Below are positions 41,012 through 48,994 of a stretch of 53,057 nucleotides of DNA, piece after piece; position 1 is the first letter of the stretch, and each line of letters starts with the position of its first letter. The translations under genes and the position numbers were made by a program. Origin of the DNA: Armatimonadota bacterium (GTDB lineage Bacteria > Armatimonadota > Hebobacteria > CAIYQO01); NCBI GenBank assembly GCA_029553475.1, contig JAKPKV010000115.1:1-53057 (forward strand), written 5' to 3'. A model generated the notes under the pieces. It was given only the letters and a program-made list of their open reading frames with translations. It had not been told where the DNA came from and searched no databases.

Positions 41012-41689
41012 TTACGCCGGGAGCAGCGCCAGCACGGCGGCCACCACCTGGGCGATGGAGCGGCCGTCGGTGCTGATGTGCACGGCGTCGGGCGCCGCGC
41101 GCAGCGGCGCGGCGTCGCGGGCGGTGTCCCGCGCGTCGCGGGCGTTCACCTCGTCCAGCACCGCCGCGTAGCTCACCGTCTCGCCGCGCGCGCGCAGCTC
41201 TTCCCAGCGTCGCCGGGCGCGTTCTTCGACGGAAGCGGTAAGGTAGACCTTCACCTCGGCGTCGGGGAAGACCACCGTCTGGATGTCGCGGCCTTCCATC
41301 ACCAGCCCGCCGTCGCACCCGTATTCCCGCAGCTTGCGCACCAGGTGGGCGCGCACCGGGGGAATGACGGCGATGGTCGAGGCCATCTGCTCCACCGCCG
41401 GCTCCCGCAGGGCGTCCGTCACCTCGTCGCCGTTCAGCCAGGCGCGCACCGCGCCGTCATCATCGGTGGTGAAGCGGAGGTTCACGCCATCGGCGAGCGC
41501 CGTGAGCGCGGCCTCATCCGTCGCCGCGACCCCGCCGCGTACCGCCAGCAGGGCCACCGCGCGGTAGTAGGCGCCGCTGCTGACGAACTGCAGCCCCGCG
41601 GCGCGCGCCGCCAGCTTCGCCACCGTGCTCTTGCCGGAGCCCGCCGGACCGTCAATCGCCACGATCGGTTTGCGACGGAGTGCGGGCAT
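41012..41689 (-). CDS. cmk: Cytidylate kinase
   Basis: A 225-aa CMP/dCMP kinase. The Walker A is AIDGPAGSGKSTVAK near residue 15, GLQFVSSGAYYRAVAL is the nucleoside-binding region, and RDIQTVVFPDAEVKVYLTAS and RARRRWEEL are the LID and conserved NMP parts. Length matches. ATG at 41689 overlaps the stop of the site-2 protease gene (TGATG), implying coupling. The adjacent decayed PDZ-like fragment would fit a lost DUF512 gene, which is often near cmk and der. It is followed by a small gap and the PP2C phosphatase gene. Confidence 0.93.
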   Translation of the reverse strand: MPALRRKPIVAIDGPAGSGKSTVAKLAARAAGLQFVSSGAYYRAVALLAVRGGVAATDEAALTALADGVNLRFTTDDDGAVRAWLNGDEVTDALREPAVEQMASTIAVIPPVRAHLVRKLREYGCDGGLVMEGRDIQTVVFPDAEVKVYLTASVEERARRRWEELRARGETVSYAAVLDEVNARDARDTARDAAPLRAAPDAVHISTDGRSIAQVVAAVLALLPA

Positions 41690-42363
41690 CAGAACGACAC
41701 TCCGAAGACAAATTGGTTCAATGACATGATGGCCGTCTGCAGCGGGATGAGGATGGGGCTCAAGACATACTGGAACAGGATGGGCACGAACACCAACGCG
41801 TAGAAGACGGCGATCCACGCCGGGTGGTCAATGATGGGCCGCCAGGCGGGCGGCGCGAAGTAGCTCAGGATGTGATGGCCGTCCAACGGGTAGATGGGTA
41901 TCAGGTTGAAGGCGGCCAGAAAGCCATTCACCCAGACGCCGGCCCAGCAGATATCCCCAATGACCGCGGGCAGCGCGCCGCCGGAGAGGCCACCCAGCAG
42001 CAAGAGCAGCGACGCCCAGCCGAACATCTGCAGCACGTTGCTGAGCGGGCCGACGAGGGCGCTGATCATGCGGTCGCGCGCCGGGTTGCGGAAATTGCCG
42101 GGGTTCATCGGCGTCGGCCGTCCCCAGCCCAATCCCCACCCGGAAATGACGGTGACCACCATCATGATCGTGCCCAGCGGGTCCAGGTGCGCCAGCGGGT
42201 TCAGCGTGATGCGCTTCTCCGACTTCGGCGACGGGTCGCCCAGGCGGTAGACGACCCAGCAGTGCGCGAACTCATGCAGCGCCACCGAGATCAGCAGGAT
42301 GGGAAAGACGTAGAGGAAGTTGAGCCACACCCCGGGATTGATGATGTTATTGAAAAAGTTCAT
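41689..42363 (-). CDS. Site-2 protease family zinc metalloprotease (M50)
   Basis: A 224-aa membrane protease. The zinc-binding HEXXH is HEFAH near residue 30 (ISVALHEFAHCWVVY), and the third ligand Asp is in NLIPIYPLDGHHILSYF near residue 155. Five or six transmembrane helices are expected. It has no PDZ domain and belongs to the compact S2P/SREBP-protease-like group distinct from RseP. Substrates are unknown. ATG at 42363 follows GGGAG; a TATAAT box is 35 nt upstream. It overlaps cmk by TGATG. RseP itself is encoded at 49 kb. Confidence 0.88.
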   Translation of the reverse strand: MNFFNNIINPGVWLNFLYVFPILLISVALHEFAHCWVVYRLGDPSPKSEKRITLNPLAHLDPLGTIMMVVTVISGWGLGWGRPTPMNPGNFRNPARDRMISALVGPLSNVLQMFGWASLLLLLGGLSGGALPAVIGDICWAGVWVNGFLAAFNLIPIYPLDGHHILSYFAPPAWRPIIDHPAWIAVFYALVFVPILFQYVLSPILIPLQTAIMSLNQFVFGVSF

Positions 42364-42397
42364 GAACGCTCCCTCACCGCGCACGCACGACATACCC

Positions 42398-42403
42398 ATT
42401 ATA
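42398..42403 (-). promoter_or_regulatory. -10 box of the site-2 protease-cmk operon
   Basis: Minus-strand TATAAT, perfect to consensus, 35 nt before the start at 42363. The -35 region is weak. It overlaps the stop codon of the decayed PDZ-like fragment. Confidence 0.45.
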
Positions 42404-42539
42404 CCAGAGGGGATGCGGGCGGACCAGCGCCGCCGTTTCCCGCCGCCACCACGTCGCCGGGGAGCAGGCCGATCTCCTCGGCGATGCTCCCGGCGACGAC
42501 GGCGGCGACGCGCGCCAGAGACGGCTGTGGCGCTATCAC
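42399..42539 (-). pseudogene. Possible PDZ-like fragment (DUF512-type N-terminus)
   Basis: A 46-codon minus-strand frame reads VIAPQPSLARVAAVVAGSIA then EEIGLLPGDVVAAGNG and ends soon after. This resembles the opening of a PDZ-like domain, V..V..GSIAEE.GL.PGD...., as in DUF512 radical-SAM proteins, which often lie near cmk and der. It stops right after the PDZ start, so only a fragment remains. It is not preceded by a ribosome site and could be coincidental. Confidence 0.35.
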
Positions 42540-42646
42540 CCCGCACTACGTCGTCGTCAAAAAGGCGAAGCGTGCCGGGACCGGCAAGGTGCCCGACCAG
42601 ACCGTCATCTACGATAATTTACCCCAATTGGGAAAAGCCTCCTACC

Positions 42647-42676
42647 TTGGCATCCCCTCCCCGCATCGGGTACAAT
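42647..42676 (+). promoter_or_regulatory. Promoter of rpiB-wecA
   Basis: TTGGCA (42647-42652), 18 nt, TACAAT (42671-42676), with a 65-nt leader. A second -10-like TATGCT ends exactly 6 nt before the rpiB ATG. Confidence 0.6.
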
Positions 42677-42748
42677 GACGGCGGAAATGTTATCGTCCCG
42701 TCATCGGCGCGTCATGGCGTTGTCATCGGGCACAGGTATGCTGGCACT

Positions 42749-43207
42749 ATGCAGATCGCGCTCGGCGTGGACCACGCCGCATTTGAGTACAAAGAGGCGC
42801 TTCGCGCGGAGCTGGAGCGGCTGGGGCACGCGGTGCTGGATTGCGGCACCGACGGGCCGGCCGCGGTGGATTATCCGGCCATCGCCCTGGCGGTGGCGCG
42901 GGCGGTGCGCGACGGAGCGGCGGCGCTCGGCATCTTCCTCTGCGGCACGGGCATCGGCGGCTCCATCGCGGCGAACAAGGTCCGCGGGGTGCGCGCCGCC
43001 CTCTGCCACGAGGCTTTCACCGCGCGCATGGCCCGGCAGCACAATAACGCCAACGTGCTGTGCATCGGCGCGCGCGTGGTGGGGCGGGACCTGGCGTTGG
43101 AGATCGTCCGCGTCTTCCTCGCCACCGCGTGGACGGGCGAGGCGCGCCACGCCCGCCGCCTCGCCCAGCTCGCCGAGGCCGAAGCGGACACGGGCACGCC
43201 GTCATGA
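42749..43207 (+). CDS. rpiB: Ribose-5-phosphate isomerase B family protein
   Basis: A 152-aa RpiB/LacAB-family sugar-phosphate isomerase linking ribose- and ribulose-5-phosphate in the pentose phosphate pathway. Landmarks are the N-terminal ALGVDHAAFEYK, VLDCGTDG, VDYP, FLCGTGIGGSIAANKVRGVR (active-site Cys in CGTG), and the ARQHNNANVLCIGARVVG anion-binding segment. ATG at 42749 has no good ribosome site. Its last codons overlap the start of the next gene (ATGA), so the two are co-translated. Such an rpiB-wecA pair is common in Gram-positive-like gene orders. Confidence 0.92.
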   Translation: MQIALGVDHAAFEYKEALRAELERLGHAVLDCGTDGPAAVDYPAIALAVARAVRDGAAALGIFLCGTGIGGSIAANKVRGVRAALCHEAFTARMARQHNNANVLCIGARVVGRDLALEIVRVFLATAWTGEARHARRLAQLAEAEADTGTPS

Positions 43208-44202
43208 ATCGTTCCGACGCACTCGCTGACGCACTGGGACTCGCCATCTCCGGGGACAAGCTGGCCCTCATCGTCCTCGCCTTCTTCGCGGCGCTGGCCT
43301 TCGCGCTGCTGCTGGTGCCGCTCTCCATGCGGCTGGCCGAGCGCCTGGGGGTGGTGGATCAGCCGCACGCCCGCCGCGTGCATACCAAACCCACCCCGCG
43401 CTGGGGCGGCCTGGGCATGTACGCCGCCTTCGCGCTGGCGGTGGGGCTGATGCTCTTCTTCCACGACAGCCTCAGCAACAACCGCGTGTGGGGCCTGCTC
43501 GTCGGCGCCACGCTGATGACCGCCCTCGGCGCGCTGGACGACAAGTTCCAGATCCCCGCCTGGGCGAAATTGCTCGGGCAGCTCTTGGCGGCGGCGCTGG
43601 TCACGCTGGACGTCTTCGGCCTGCGCATGGTGGTGCTGCTGGATTGGGACCTGCCCAAGTGGCTGGGGGTCACCCTGTCGGTGGTGTGGATCGTCGGCGT
43701 CACCAACACCATCAATCTCATTGATGGGCTGGACGGGCTGGCGGCGGGGGTCTCCGCCATCGCCACCTTCACCTTCCTCGTCATCGCGCTGGTGGCGATG
43801 GAGAGCAGTTTTGGCTTTGTGCTCCTCACCGCCGCGCTGGTGGGCACCTGCGCGGGGTTCCTGCGCTTCAACTTCCACCCGGCGAAGGTCTTCATGGGCG
43901 ATGCCGGCAGCCACTTCCTCGGCTTCACCATCGCCGCCCTCTCCATCCTGCAGAACTGGAAGGTGGCGGCGGCGGCGGCGCTGGCGGTGCCCCTGCTCAT
44001 CCTCGCCGTGCCGATCTTCGATACCGTGTTTGCCATCATCCGCCGGCTCTGGCGGCGGCAGCCCATCTTCATGCCGGATCGCGGCCACCTGCACCACCGC
44101 CTGCTCGCGCTGGGCATGAACCAGCGGCTGGTGGTGCTCACCATCTACGTGCTCACCGGCCTGGGCTGCACGGCGGCGGTGTGGCTGGCCCTCTGGCGGT
44201 GA
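43204..44202 (+). CDS. wecA: UDP-GlcNAc:undecaprenyl-phosphate GlcNAc-1-phosphate transferase (WecA/TagO-like)
   Basis: A 332-aa integral membrane protein of the MraY/WecA superfamily that starts O-antigen, teichoic-acid or enterobacterial common antigen synthesis on the lipid carrier. Seen are ARRVHTKPTPRWGGLGMY near residue 58, the catalytic Asp pair in NLIDGLDGLAAG, FNFHPAKVFMGDAGSHFLGF, PIFDTVFAIIRR and the WecA-type GHLHHRLLALGM (HIHH motif), with about 11 helices. The HIHH motif and lack of UDP-MurNAc features favour WecA/TagO over MraY. ATG at 43204 overlaps rpiB by four nt. It precedes wecB, the gene for UDP-GlcNAc epimerase. Confidence 0.9.
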   Translation: MNRSDALADALGLAISGDKLALIVLAFFAALAFALLLVPLSMRLAERLGVVDQPHARRVHTKPTPRWGGLGMYAAFALAVGLMLFFHDSLSNNRVWGLLVGATLMTALGALDDKFQIPAWAKLLGQLLAAALVTLDVFGLRMVVLLDWDLPKWLGVTLSVVWIVGVTNTINLIDGLDGLAAGVSAIATFTFLVIALVAMESSFGFVLLTAALVGTCAGFLRFNFHPAKVFMGDAGSHFLGFTIAALSILQNWKVAAAAALAVPLLILAVPIFDTVFAIIRRLWRRQPIFMPDRGHLHHRLLALGMNQRLVVLTIYVLTGLGCTAAVWLALWR

Positions 44203-44205
44203 CCG

Positions 44206-44241
44206 CCGCCGGAAATACCCGGCGCGGCATGTTTCCGGCGG
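44206..44241 (+). terminator. Hairpin after the wecA-type gene
   Basis: CCGCCGGAAA (44206-44215) and TTTCCGGCGG (44232-44241) form a perfect 10-bp stem with a 16-nt loop. It starts 4 nt after the wecA stop; no U-run follows, so partial termination or mRNA protection is possible. Confidence 0.5.
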
Positions 44242-44321
44242 GGGCAAGATGTGGAACAACCGTAGCGGTCGCCGTTCGAGGCGGGCGGCGATTCCCTGCC
44301 GCTCGCAGCACTGCTGAACGC

Positions 44322-44367
44322 GAAGAAGGACACGGATGACTATTGAAGAAGGACACGCATGACTATT
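44322..44367 (+). repeat. 23-nt tandem duplication of the wecB translation start
   Basis: GAAGAAGGACACGGATGACT plus ATT (44322-44344) is repeated at 44345-44367 with one change (G to C). The first copy gives a second AAGG ribosome site and a second ATG (44336), opening a short frame of eight codons (MTIEEGHA, then TGA) whose stop overlaps the wecB ATG. This is either a translated leader peptide or a recent duplication. Confidence 0.92.
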
Positions 44368-45501
44368 AACGTACTCGCCGTCATGGGCACGCGCCCGGAG
44401 GCCGTGAAAATGGCGCCGGTGGTGCGCACGCTCCGCGCCGACGCGGCGTTTTCCGTCACCGTGGCGCTCACCGCGCAGCACCGCGAGATGCTCGATCAGG
44501 TGCTGCGGCAGTTCGAGATCCGCGGCGACGTGGATCTCGATATCATGCGGCCGGGGCAGACGCTGGGGCAGATCACCGTCCGCGCGCTGGAGGGACTGGA
44601 GCGCGTGCTCGCCGAGGTGAAGCCGGCGATCGTGCTCGCGCAGGGCGACACCACCACCGTGTTTGCGGCGGCGCTGGCGGCGTTCTACGCGAAGGTGCCC
44701 TTCGGCCACGTGGAGGCCGGCCTGCGCACCGGCAACATGTATTCCCCGTATCCCGAAGAGGCGAACCGCCGGCTGGCGGGGGTGCTCACCGCGCTGCATT
44801 TTGCGCCCACCGCCGCCGCGCGCGCCAACCTGCTGCGGGAGAACGTGCCGGCGGAGACGATCTTCGTCACCGGCAACACCGTCATTGACGCGCTGCTCTA
44901 CGCCGCCCGCCCGCGCCCGCTGCCCGCCGAGCTGGCCTGGGCGGACGAGGAGGCCGGCCCGCTGATTCTGGTGACCGCCCACCGGCGCGAAAACTGGGGC
45001 GAGCCGCTGCATCAGGCGTGCCTGGGCATGCGCGACCTGCTGGCGCGCGTGCCGGAGGCCCGCCTCGTGTACGCCGTCCACCGCAACCCGGTGGTGCGCG
45101 AGACGGCGCAGGCGGTGCTCGGCGACCACCCGCGCGTCCGCCTCATCGAGCCGCCGGACTATTTTGATTTCGTGCAGCTCCTCAAGCGCGCTCGCCTCAT
45201 CCTCACCGATTCCGGCGGCATCCAGGAGGAGGCGCCCAGTCTGGGCGTGCCGGTGCTGGTGCTGCGCGACACCACCGAGCGCCCGGAAGCGGTGGAGGCC
45301 GGGGTGGCGAAGCTCATCGGCCCGGTGCGCGCCGCGATCGCCGCGGACGGCGCGCGCCTGCTCACCGATCCCGCCGCCCACGCCGCCATGGCCCGGGCCG
45401 CCAATCCGTATGGCGATGGCGGCGCCGCCGCGCGCATCGCGCAGGTGCTCAAGGTGCAGTTCGGCGTGGACGCCGCGCTGCCGACGGCGTTCGAGGCATG
45501 A
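44359..45501 (+). CDS. wecB: Non-hydrolysing UDP-N-acetylglucosamine 2-epimerase
   Basis: A 380-aa enzyme converting UDP-GlcNAc to UDP-ManNAc. Landmarks are the N-terminal VMGTRPEAVKMAPVV, AQHREMLDQVL, VLAQGDTTTVFAAALAAFY, the active-site HVEAGLRTGNMYSPYPEEAN and C-terminal LTDSGGIQEEAPSLGVPVLV. Length is normal. The start at ATG 44359 has AAGG upstream; a second identical start motif lies 23 nt before it (duplication). wecA is 156 nt upstream, separated by a hairpin. The product feeds envelope polysaccharides. No ManNAc dehydrogenase is adjacent. Confidence 0.95.
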   Translation: MTINVLAVMGTRPEAVKMAPVVRTLRADAAFSVTVALTAQHREMLDQVLRQFEIRGDVDLDIMRPGQTLGQITVRALEGLERVLAEVKPAIVLAQGDTTTVFAAALAAFYAKVPFGHVEAGLRTGNMYSPYPEEANRRLAGVLTALHFAPTAAARANLLRENVPAETIFVTGNTVIDALLYAARPRPLPAELAWADEEAGPLILVTAHRRENWGEPLHQACLGMRDLLARVPEARLVYAVHRNPVVRETAQAVLGDHPRVRLIEPPDYFDFVQLLKRARLILTDSGGIQEEAPSLGVPVLVLRDTTERPEAVEAGVAKLIGPVRAAIAADGARLLTDPAAHAAMARAANPYGDGGAAARIAQVLKVQFGVDAALPTAFEA

Positions 45502-45653
45502 CGCAACGGCGCCCCGGTGGGAGACAATCCGCACACATCGCCTGCTCCGCGGCACGGGGGGGAGGGGTAAGATACGGCGATGGCGGGTATAAGCCCACTA
45601 TACCGGTCAACACTATGGCACAGGACAGGCCCGCGCGCGATTGAGGAGTCGTG

Positions 45654-46883
45654 ATGGTATCCCCGTCTGGTGAATCGGCGCTCGCATCCGCCCCCACGCC
45701 GTGGTGGCGGATGCTGCTCTACGGCCTCCTCATCGCCGCCGCCCTCGTCCTCGTCTTCCTCGTCTTCGAGCGCTACTTCCGCGCCGCCGCCACCGTGCTG
45801 CTGCTGGCGGCGGTGCTCACCTACCTGCTGCAGCCGGTGGTGGAGTGGGCGGTGCGGCGTGCGGCCCGGCGGCTCGCGACGGGCGCCACCTGCCCGCGCC
45901 GGGCGCACGCCGTGCGCGTGGCCGCCGTGCTGCTCATCTACCTGCTCATCGCCGGCGTGCTGGTGGGCATGGGCACCGCCATCGTCGCCACCATCAAGGG
46001 GCAGGCCACCGAGCTCTATGCCACCTTCACTCAGGGCAAGCTGCCCGCGCAGGTGGAGCACGTGCAGGCCTGGTACCTGGCGCACGTGCCCGCCGACATC
46101 CGCGCGCAGATCGCCGCCGACCTGCGGCGCGAGCTGCAGAAGTCCGAATTCACCGGTCAACTGGCGGCGTGGACGCTCGGGTTGGTCGAGCATATCGGCA
46201 AGTGGGCCGGGCTCATCGTCGAGCTCATCTTCGTGCCGCTCATCGCGTTTTATTTCCTCACCGATGCGCGGGCGGTGCGCGAGCAGGTGCTGTTTTTCGT
46301 GCCGGGGCGGTTCCGCGAGCGCGTGCTGCGCTACGGCGGCGGCATGGACCGCATCTTCCGCCGCTACATTCAGGGGCAGATCGTCCTCGTCGTCATCGCC
46401 TGGGCGGTGGTGACGATTGGGCTGCTCGCGCTGGGCGTGCCCGGGGCGCTGCTCCTCGGCGTCATCGCCGGGCTGGCGCGCGCCATCCCGGTGGTCGGGC
46501 CGGTCATCGGCGGGGTACCGGTGCTCGGCGCGGTGCTGCTGCATCCGCACACCGCCGGCTATTTCTGGCCGGTGCTCATCGGCTTCACGTCATTGCACCT
46601 CTTCGAGAGCAAGTACCTGATGCCGCGCATTCTCGGCGATCACCTGGGCATTCACCCCATCATCATCATCGTCTCGCTGCTCGTGGGGTACGAGTTCCTC
46701 GGTCTGCTCGGCATGTTCATCGCCCCGCCCGTCGTCGCCATCATCCGCTTCATCCTCGCCATGCGCCGCGGCGAAGGCCCCTTCGCCCCGCCGGATCAGC
46801 CCACGCTGCCGGGCATGGTGGTCGAGGAGACGCGGGACGCGGCCCATCGCGAACCGCCGGGCCGCACGCCGCAACACGCGTGA
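45654..46883 (+). CDS. AI-2E/PerM family membrane protein
   Basis: A 409-aa polytopic membrane protein. The N-terminal helices (about 22-65), a long soluble segment (about 105-190) and the C-terminal cluster (about 190-375) with LAFYFLTDARAVREQ-like text, YIQGQIVLVVIAWAV, LGVPGALLLGVIAGLARAIPVVGP and LVGYEFLGLLGMFIAPPV are typical of the PerM/TqsA (AI-2E transporter) family. Members export AI-2, or permit Na+/H+ antiport in others; specificity is unknown. ATG at 45654 with GAGGAG; GTG at 45651 is an alternative. The C-terminal tail is short and polar. Confidence 0.87.
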   Translation: MVSPSGESALASAPTPWWRMLLYGLLIAAALVLVFLVFERYFRAAATVLLLAAVLTYLLQPVVEWAVRRAARRLATGATCPRRAHAVRVAAVLLIYLLIAGVLVGMGTAIVATIKGQATELYATFTQGKLPAQVEHVQAWYLAHVPADIRAQIAADLRRELQKSEFTGQLAAWTLGLVEHIGKWAGLIVELIFVPLIAFYFLTDARAVREQVLFFVPGRFRERVLRYGGGMDRIFRRYIQGQIVLVVIAWAVVTIGLLALGVPGALLLGVIAGLARAIPVVGPVIGGVPVLGAVLLHPHTAGYFWPVLIGFTSLHLFESKYLMPRILGDHLGIHPIIIIVSLLVGYEFLGLLGMFIAPPVVAIIRFILAMRRGEGPFAPPDQPTLPGMVVEETRDAAHREPPGRTPQHA

Positions 46884-46902
46884 GCGGCCATCGGGAACGC
46901 GC

Positions 46903-46932
46903 TTGACGCGCGCCCGTGTTCTTGGCTACAAT
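46903..46932 (+). promoter_or_regulatory. Promoter of the winged-helix-repeat gene
   Basis: TTGACG (46903-46908), 18 nt, TACAAT (46927-46932). It lies 75 nt before the GTG start. Confidence 0.65.
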
Positions 46933-47006
46933 ACCCCATTGTGTGACTCTCCGCGGCGCGGGCCGCGGATATCTGCACGATTTCCGTGTGTCAGGAGGAT
47001 TGCCGG

Positions 47007-48854
47007 GTGACCACCGAGCAATTTGAACAGCAGTTCTACGCCGAGACTTCCGCGGTGCAGGTGTTGAATGATACCGTCGCCGATTTCCTGCTCCATCGCG
47101 GGCACGCCGCGAAAATCGGCGAGATCGCCACGCAGGTGGGAAAACGCATCGGCGCGAGCGCGAAACTCATCCGGCAGGCGCTGGCGACGAACCCGCAGTT
47201 CGTCGGCGAAGAGCGCCGCTGGAACCTGGCGCTGCGCACGCTCTTCCACCGGCCGGTGGAAGGCGCGCTGCGGCAGGCGCTGCAGCTCTACGGCAAGCCG
47301 ATGACGATGGCCGAGCTCTGCAATGAGATGGCCGTGCTCAATGCCCGCGCGCCGGAATATTTCCAGTTGATGCTGCCCGCCTTCATGGCGGAGCGCCCGG
47401 AGGCCTACTTCCAACTGGACGATGGCCGCTGGGGCCTGCGCGCCTGGCTGCTCGACCCCGATGCCGCTGATGAAGAGGAGCTGCTGCTCCGCAACTTCTT
47501 CACCGAGCTGGACGTGCTGGCGCCGCTGCTGGCGCAGATCACCGCCGTGTCGCTGTCGCCGACGATGAGCGATGCCGACGCCGCCCTCGCCGTGCTCGAC
47601 GCGGTGGACCGCCCGCTGCATACCAAACTGCTCTCCGTGGCGTCGTGGAAGCTGCGCGGGCGCGCGTTCGACCCGATGGCCGCCTTCCTCGCGCTGCTGG
47701 CGGACGAGCGGTTGCACCTGCTCGCCGGCGGCGAGTGGATTCAGGCGAGCAAACTCACCGACGTCTCCGCCTCCCTGCACAAACTCTCCGCGCTGGCCGA
47801 TGTGGCGCTGGAAGAGGAAGAAGCCTGGGAAGGCCCATACGTGCCGGCGCCGGAAGACCTGAGCGAGATTTTCGATTTCGTGGTGGAGCACGACCGCCCG
47901 CAAAAGCTCTCCGACCTCATCGAAGGCGTGCTGGAATACGGCAAGGCTTCCCCGCGCTACGCCTCACTCTCCGAGGGGCTGCTGGCCGCGCTGCAGGGCG
48001 ACTCCCGCTTCCAGCTCGTCGGCCGCCAGACCTGGACGCTGCCCGCGCTCATCCCGCAGGCAGTGCTGCAGGTGCCGGAAAGCCTGATGCCGGAAAGCGT
48101 GGATGCCGGCACCTTCACCGATCCGGAGACGGACGCCGAGCTGGAAGACGAAGGCCTGGAAAACAATCTGGCGCTCTGGGTGCACGACCCGCGCTACGAG
48201 GATTTTGGCGGCGAGCACGAAGTGGAGCTCTCCCCGGAGATGATGGGCGGCTATTCGGTCGAGGAAACGCGCATCCCGCTGCTCTACAACCACCAGCGCA
48301 TGGGCACGCTGAAGCTGCGCCAGGCGGACATGGCCTTCTTCCCGACCGACACGCCGCTGGCCTGCGTCACCGTGCATGCCGAGCCGGTGGGCACCTTCCA
48401 GATGTGGATCAACAACGACGAGCTGCTCATTCATGGGCTGGCGGACTGGTACCGCGCCTCCGGCGTGCCGGTGGGCGCCGTGCTCACCTTCCGCCGCGGC
48501 GACGAGGCGGATGATTACCTCCTCACCTGGGACGGCGAGATTGATGAGCTCATCGCGATCAGCGAAGAGCGCGTCGGCACGCTGCTCGACCTGCGCGAGC
48601 AGGCCGAAGCCGGCGTCTGGTCGGTCTACGAGATCATCCGCAACGTGCTGGCCGGCCACCCGGACGGCGCGCACTTCCTCACCGTCTGGGCGGAGGCGAA
48701 CGTCGTGCGCCGCACCCCGAAACGCGTGGTGGCCTCCGACCTCAGCTCGTACCACTGCTTCAACCTCATCTCCAACACGGAGCGCTGGCGGTTGGACGAG
48801 CGCAAGGTAGACCAGGGCCGCAAGAAGACGAAGAAGAAGTTCATCATGGAGTGA
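47007..48854 (+). CDS. Unrecognised 615-aa protein with three winged-helix-like repeats
   Basis: Three segments of about 65 residues share a pattern of helix, helix with charged turn, and a final (F,Y)xLxGxxxWxL strand: about residues 13-75 (AAKIGEIATQVGKRI, RRWNLALR), about 80-145 (MTMAELCNEMAVL, GRWGLRAW), and about 285-355 (QKLSDLIEGVLEYGKA, RQTWTLPA). This layout resembles HARE-HTH or RpoE-delta-type winged helices. The centre (about 150-265) is helical. The part after residue 400 is rich in beta strands (ETRIPLLYNHQRMGTLKLRQ, GVPVGAVLTFRRGDEADDYL), and the C-terminus (about 545-615) ends basic (KKTKKKFIME). No signal peptide or membrane segment. GTG at 47007 follows AGGAGG. It is monocistronic and upstream of rseP. 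Function unknown; nucleic-acid binding is suggested. Confidence 0.7.
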   Translation: MTTEQFEQQFYAETSAVQVLNDTVADFLLHRGHAAKIGEIATQVGKRIGASAKLIRQALATNPQFVGEERRWNLALRTLFHRPVEGALRQALQLYGKPMTMAELCNEMAVLNARAPEYFQLMLPAFMAERPEAYFQLDDGRWGLRAWLLDPDAADEEELLLRNFFTELDVLAPLLAQITAVSLSPTMSDADAALAVLDAVDRPLHTKLLSVASWKLRGRAFDPMAAFLALLADERLHLLAGGEWIQASKLTDVSASLHKLSALADVALEEEEAWEGPYVPAPEDLSEIFDFVVEHDRPQKLSDLIEGVLEYGKASPRYASLSEGLLAALQGDSRFQLVGRQTWTLPALIPQAVLQVPESLMPESVDAGTFTDPETDAELEDEGLENNLALWVHDPRYEDFGGEHEVELSPEMMGGYSVEETRIPLLYNHQRMGTLKLRQADMAFFPTDTPLACVTVHAEPVGTFQMWINNDELLIHGLADWYRASGVPVGAVLTFRRGDEADDYLLTWDGEIDELIAISEERVGTLLDLREQAEAGVWSVYEIIRNVLAGHPDGAHFLTVWAEANVVRRTPKRVVASDLSSYHCFNLISNTERWRLDERKVDQGRKKTKKKFIME

Positions 48855-48864
48855 CCCTGGGAGC

Positions 48865-48881
48865 GCCGGTGTCTCACCGGC
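48865..48881 (+). repeat. REP-like 17-nt triloop hairpin
   Basis: GCCGGTG-TCT-CACCGGC, preceded by GGAGC as in the other members of the family. It lies 10 nt after the end of the winged-helix-repeat gene. Confidence 0.75.
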
Positions 48882-48901
48882 ACGCATTGACGAACAACCC
48901 T

Positions 48902-48930
48902 CATCGGGGCGCGACAGTCGCGCCCCGATG
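48902..48930 (+). terminator. Stem-loop upstream of rseP
   Basis: CATCGGGGCGCGA (48902-48914) and TCGCGCCCCGATG (48918-48930) form a perfect 13-bp stem with a CAG loop, followed by TGTT. It should end transcription of the gene before it. Confidence 0.75.
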
Positions 48931-48994
48931 TGTTAGAGCCTGGCACGTCGCGGCGCGGGTAACACCCGGCGCAACGGGGAACAATAGGGCTGCT

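Larger units (their letters stand above)
42364..42748. other. Intergenic region with gene remnants
   Basis: About 385 nt between the divergent site-2 protease and rpiB genes. It contains a possible decayed PDZ fragment (42399-42539), a codon-like stretch on the plus strand (about 42541-42620) with no start or family match, the promoter of rpiB, and a TATAAT for the protease gene. Confidence 0.6.

Noticed and set aside
42541-42620. Plus-strand codon-like stretch HYVVVKKAKRAGTGKV before rpiB
   Set aside because: No start, ribosome site or family match; the rpiB promoter lies downstream of it. It could be a relic but cannot be supported.
42871-45555. Minus-strand frame of almost 900 codons over rpiB, wecA and wecB
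   Set aside because: It is antisense to three well-identified genes and has no domain pattern; high GC content removes stop codons.
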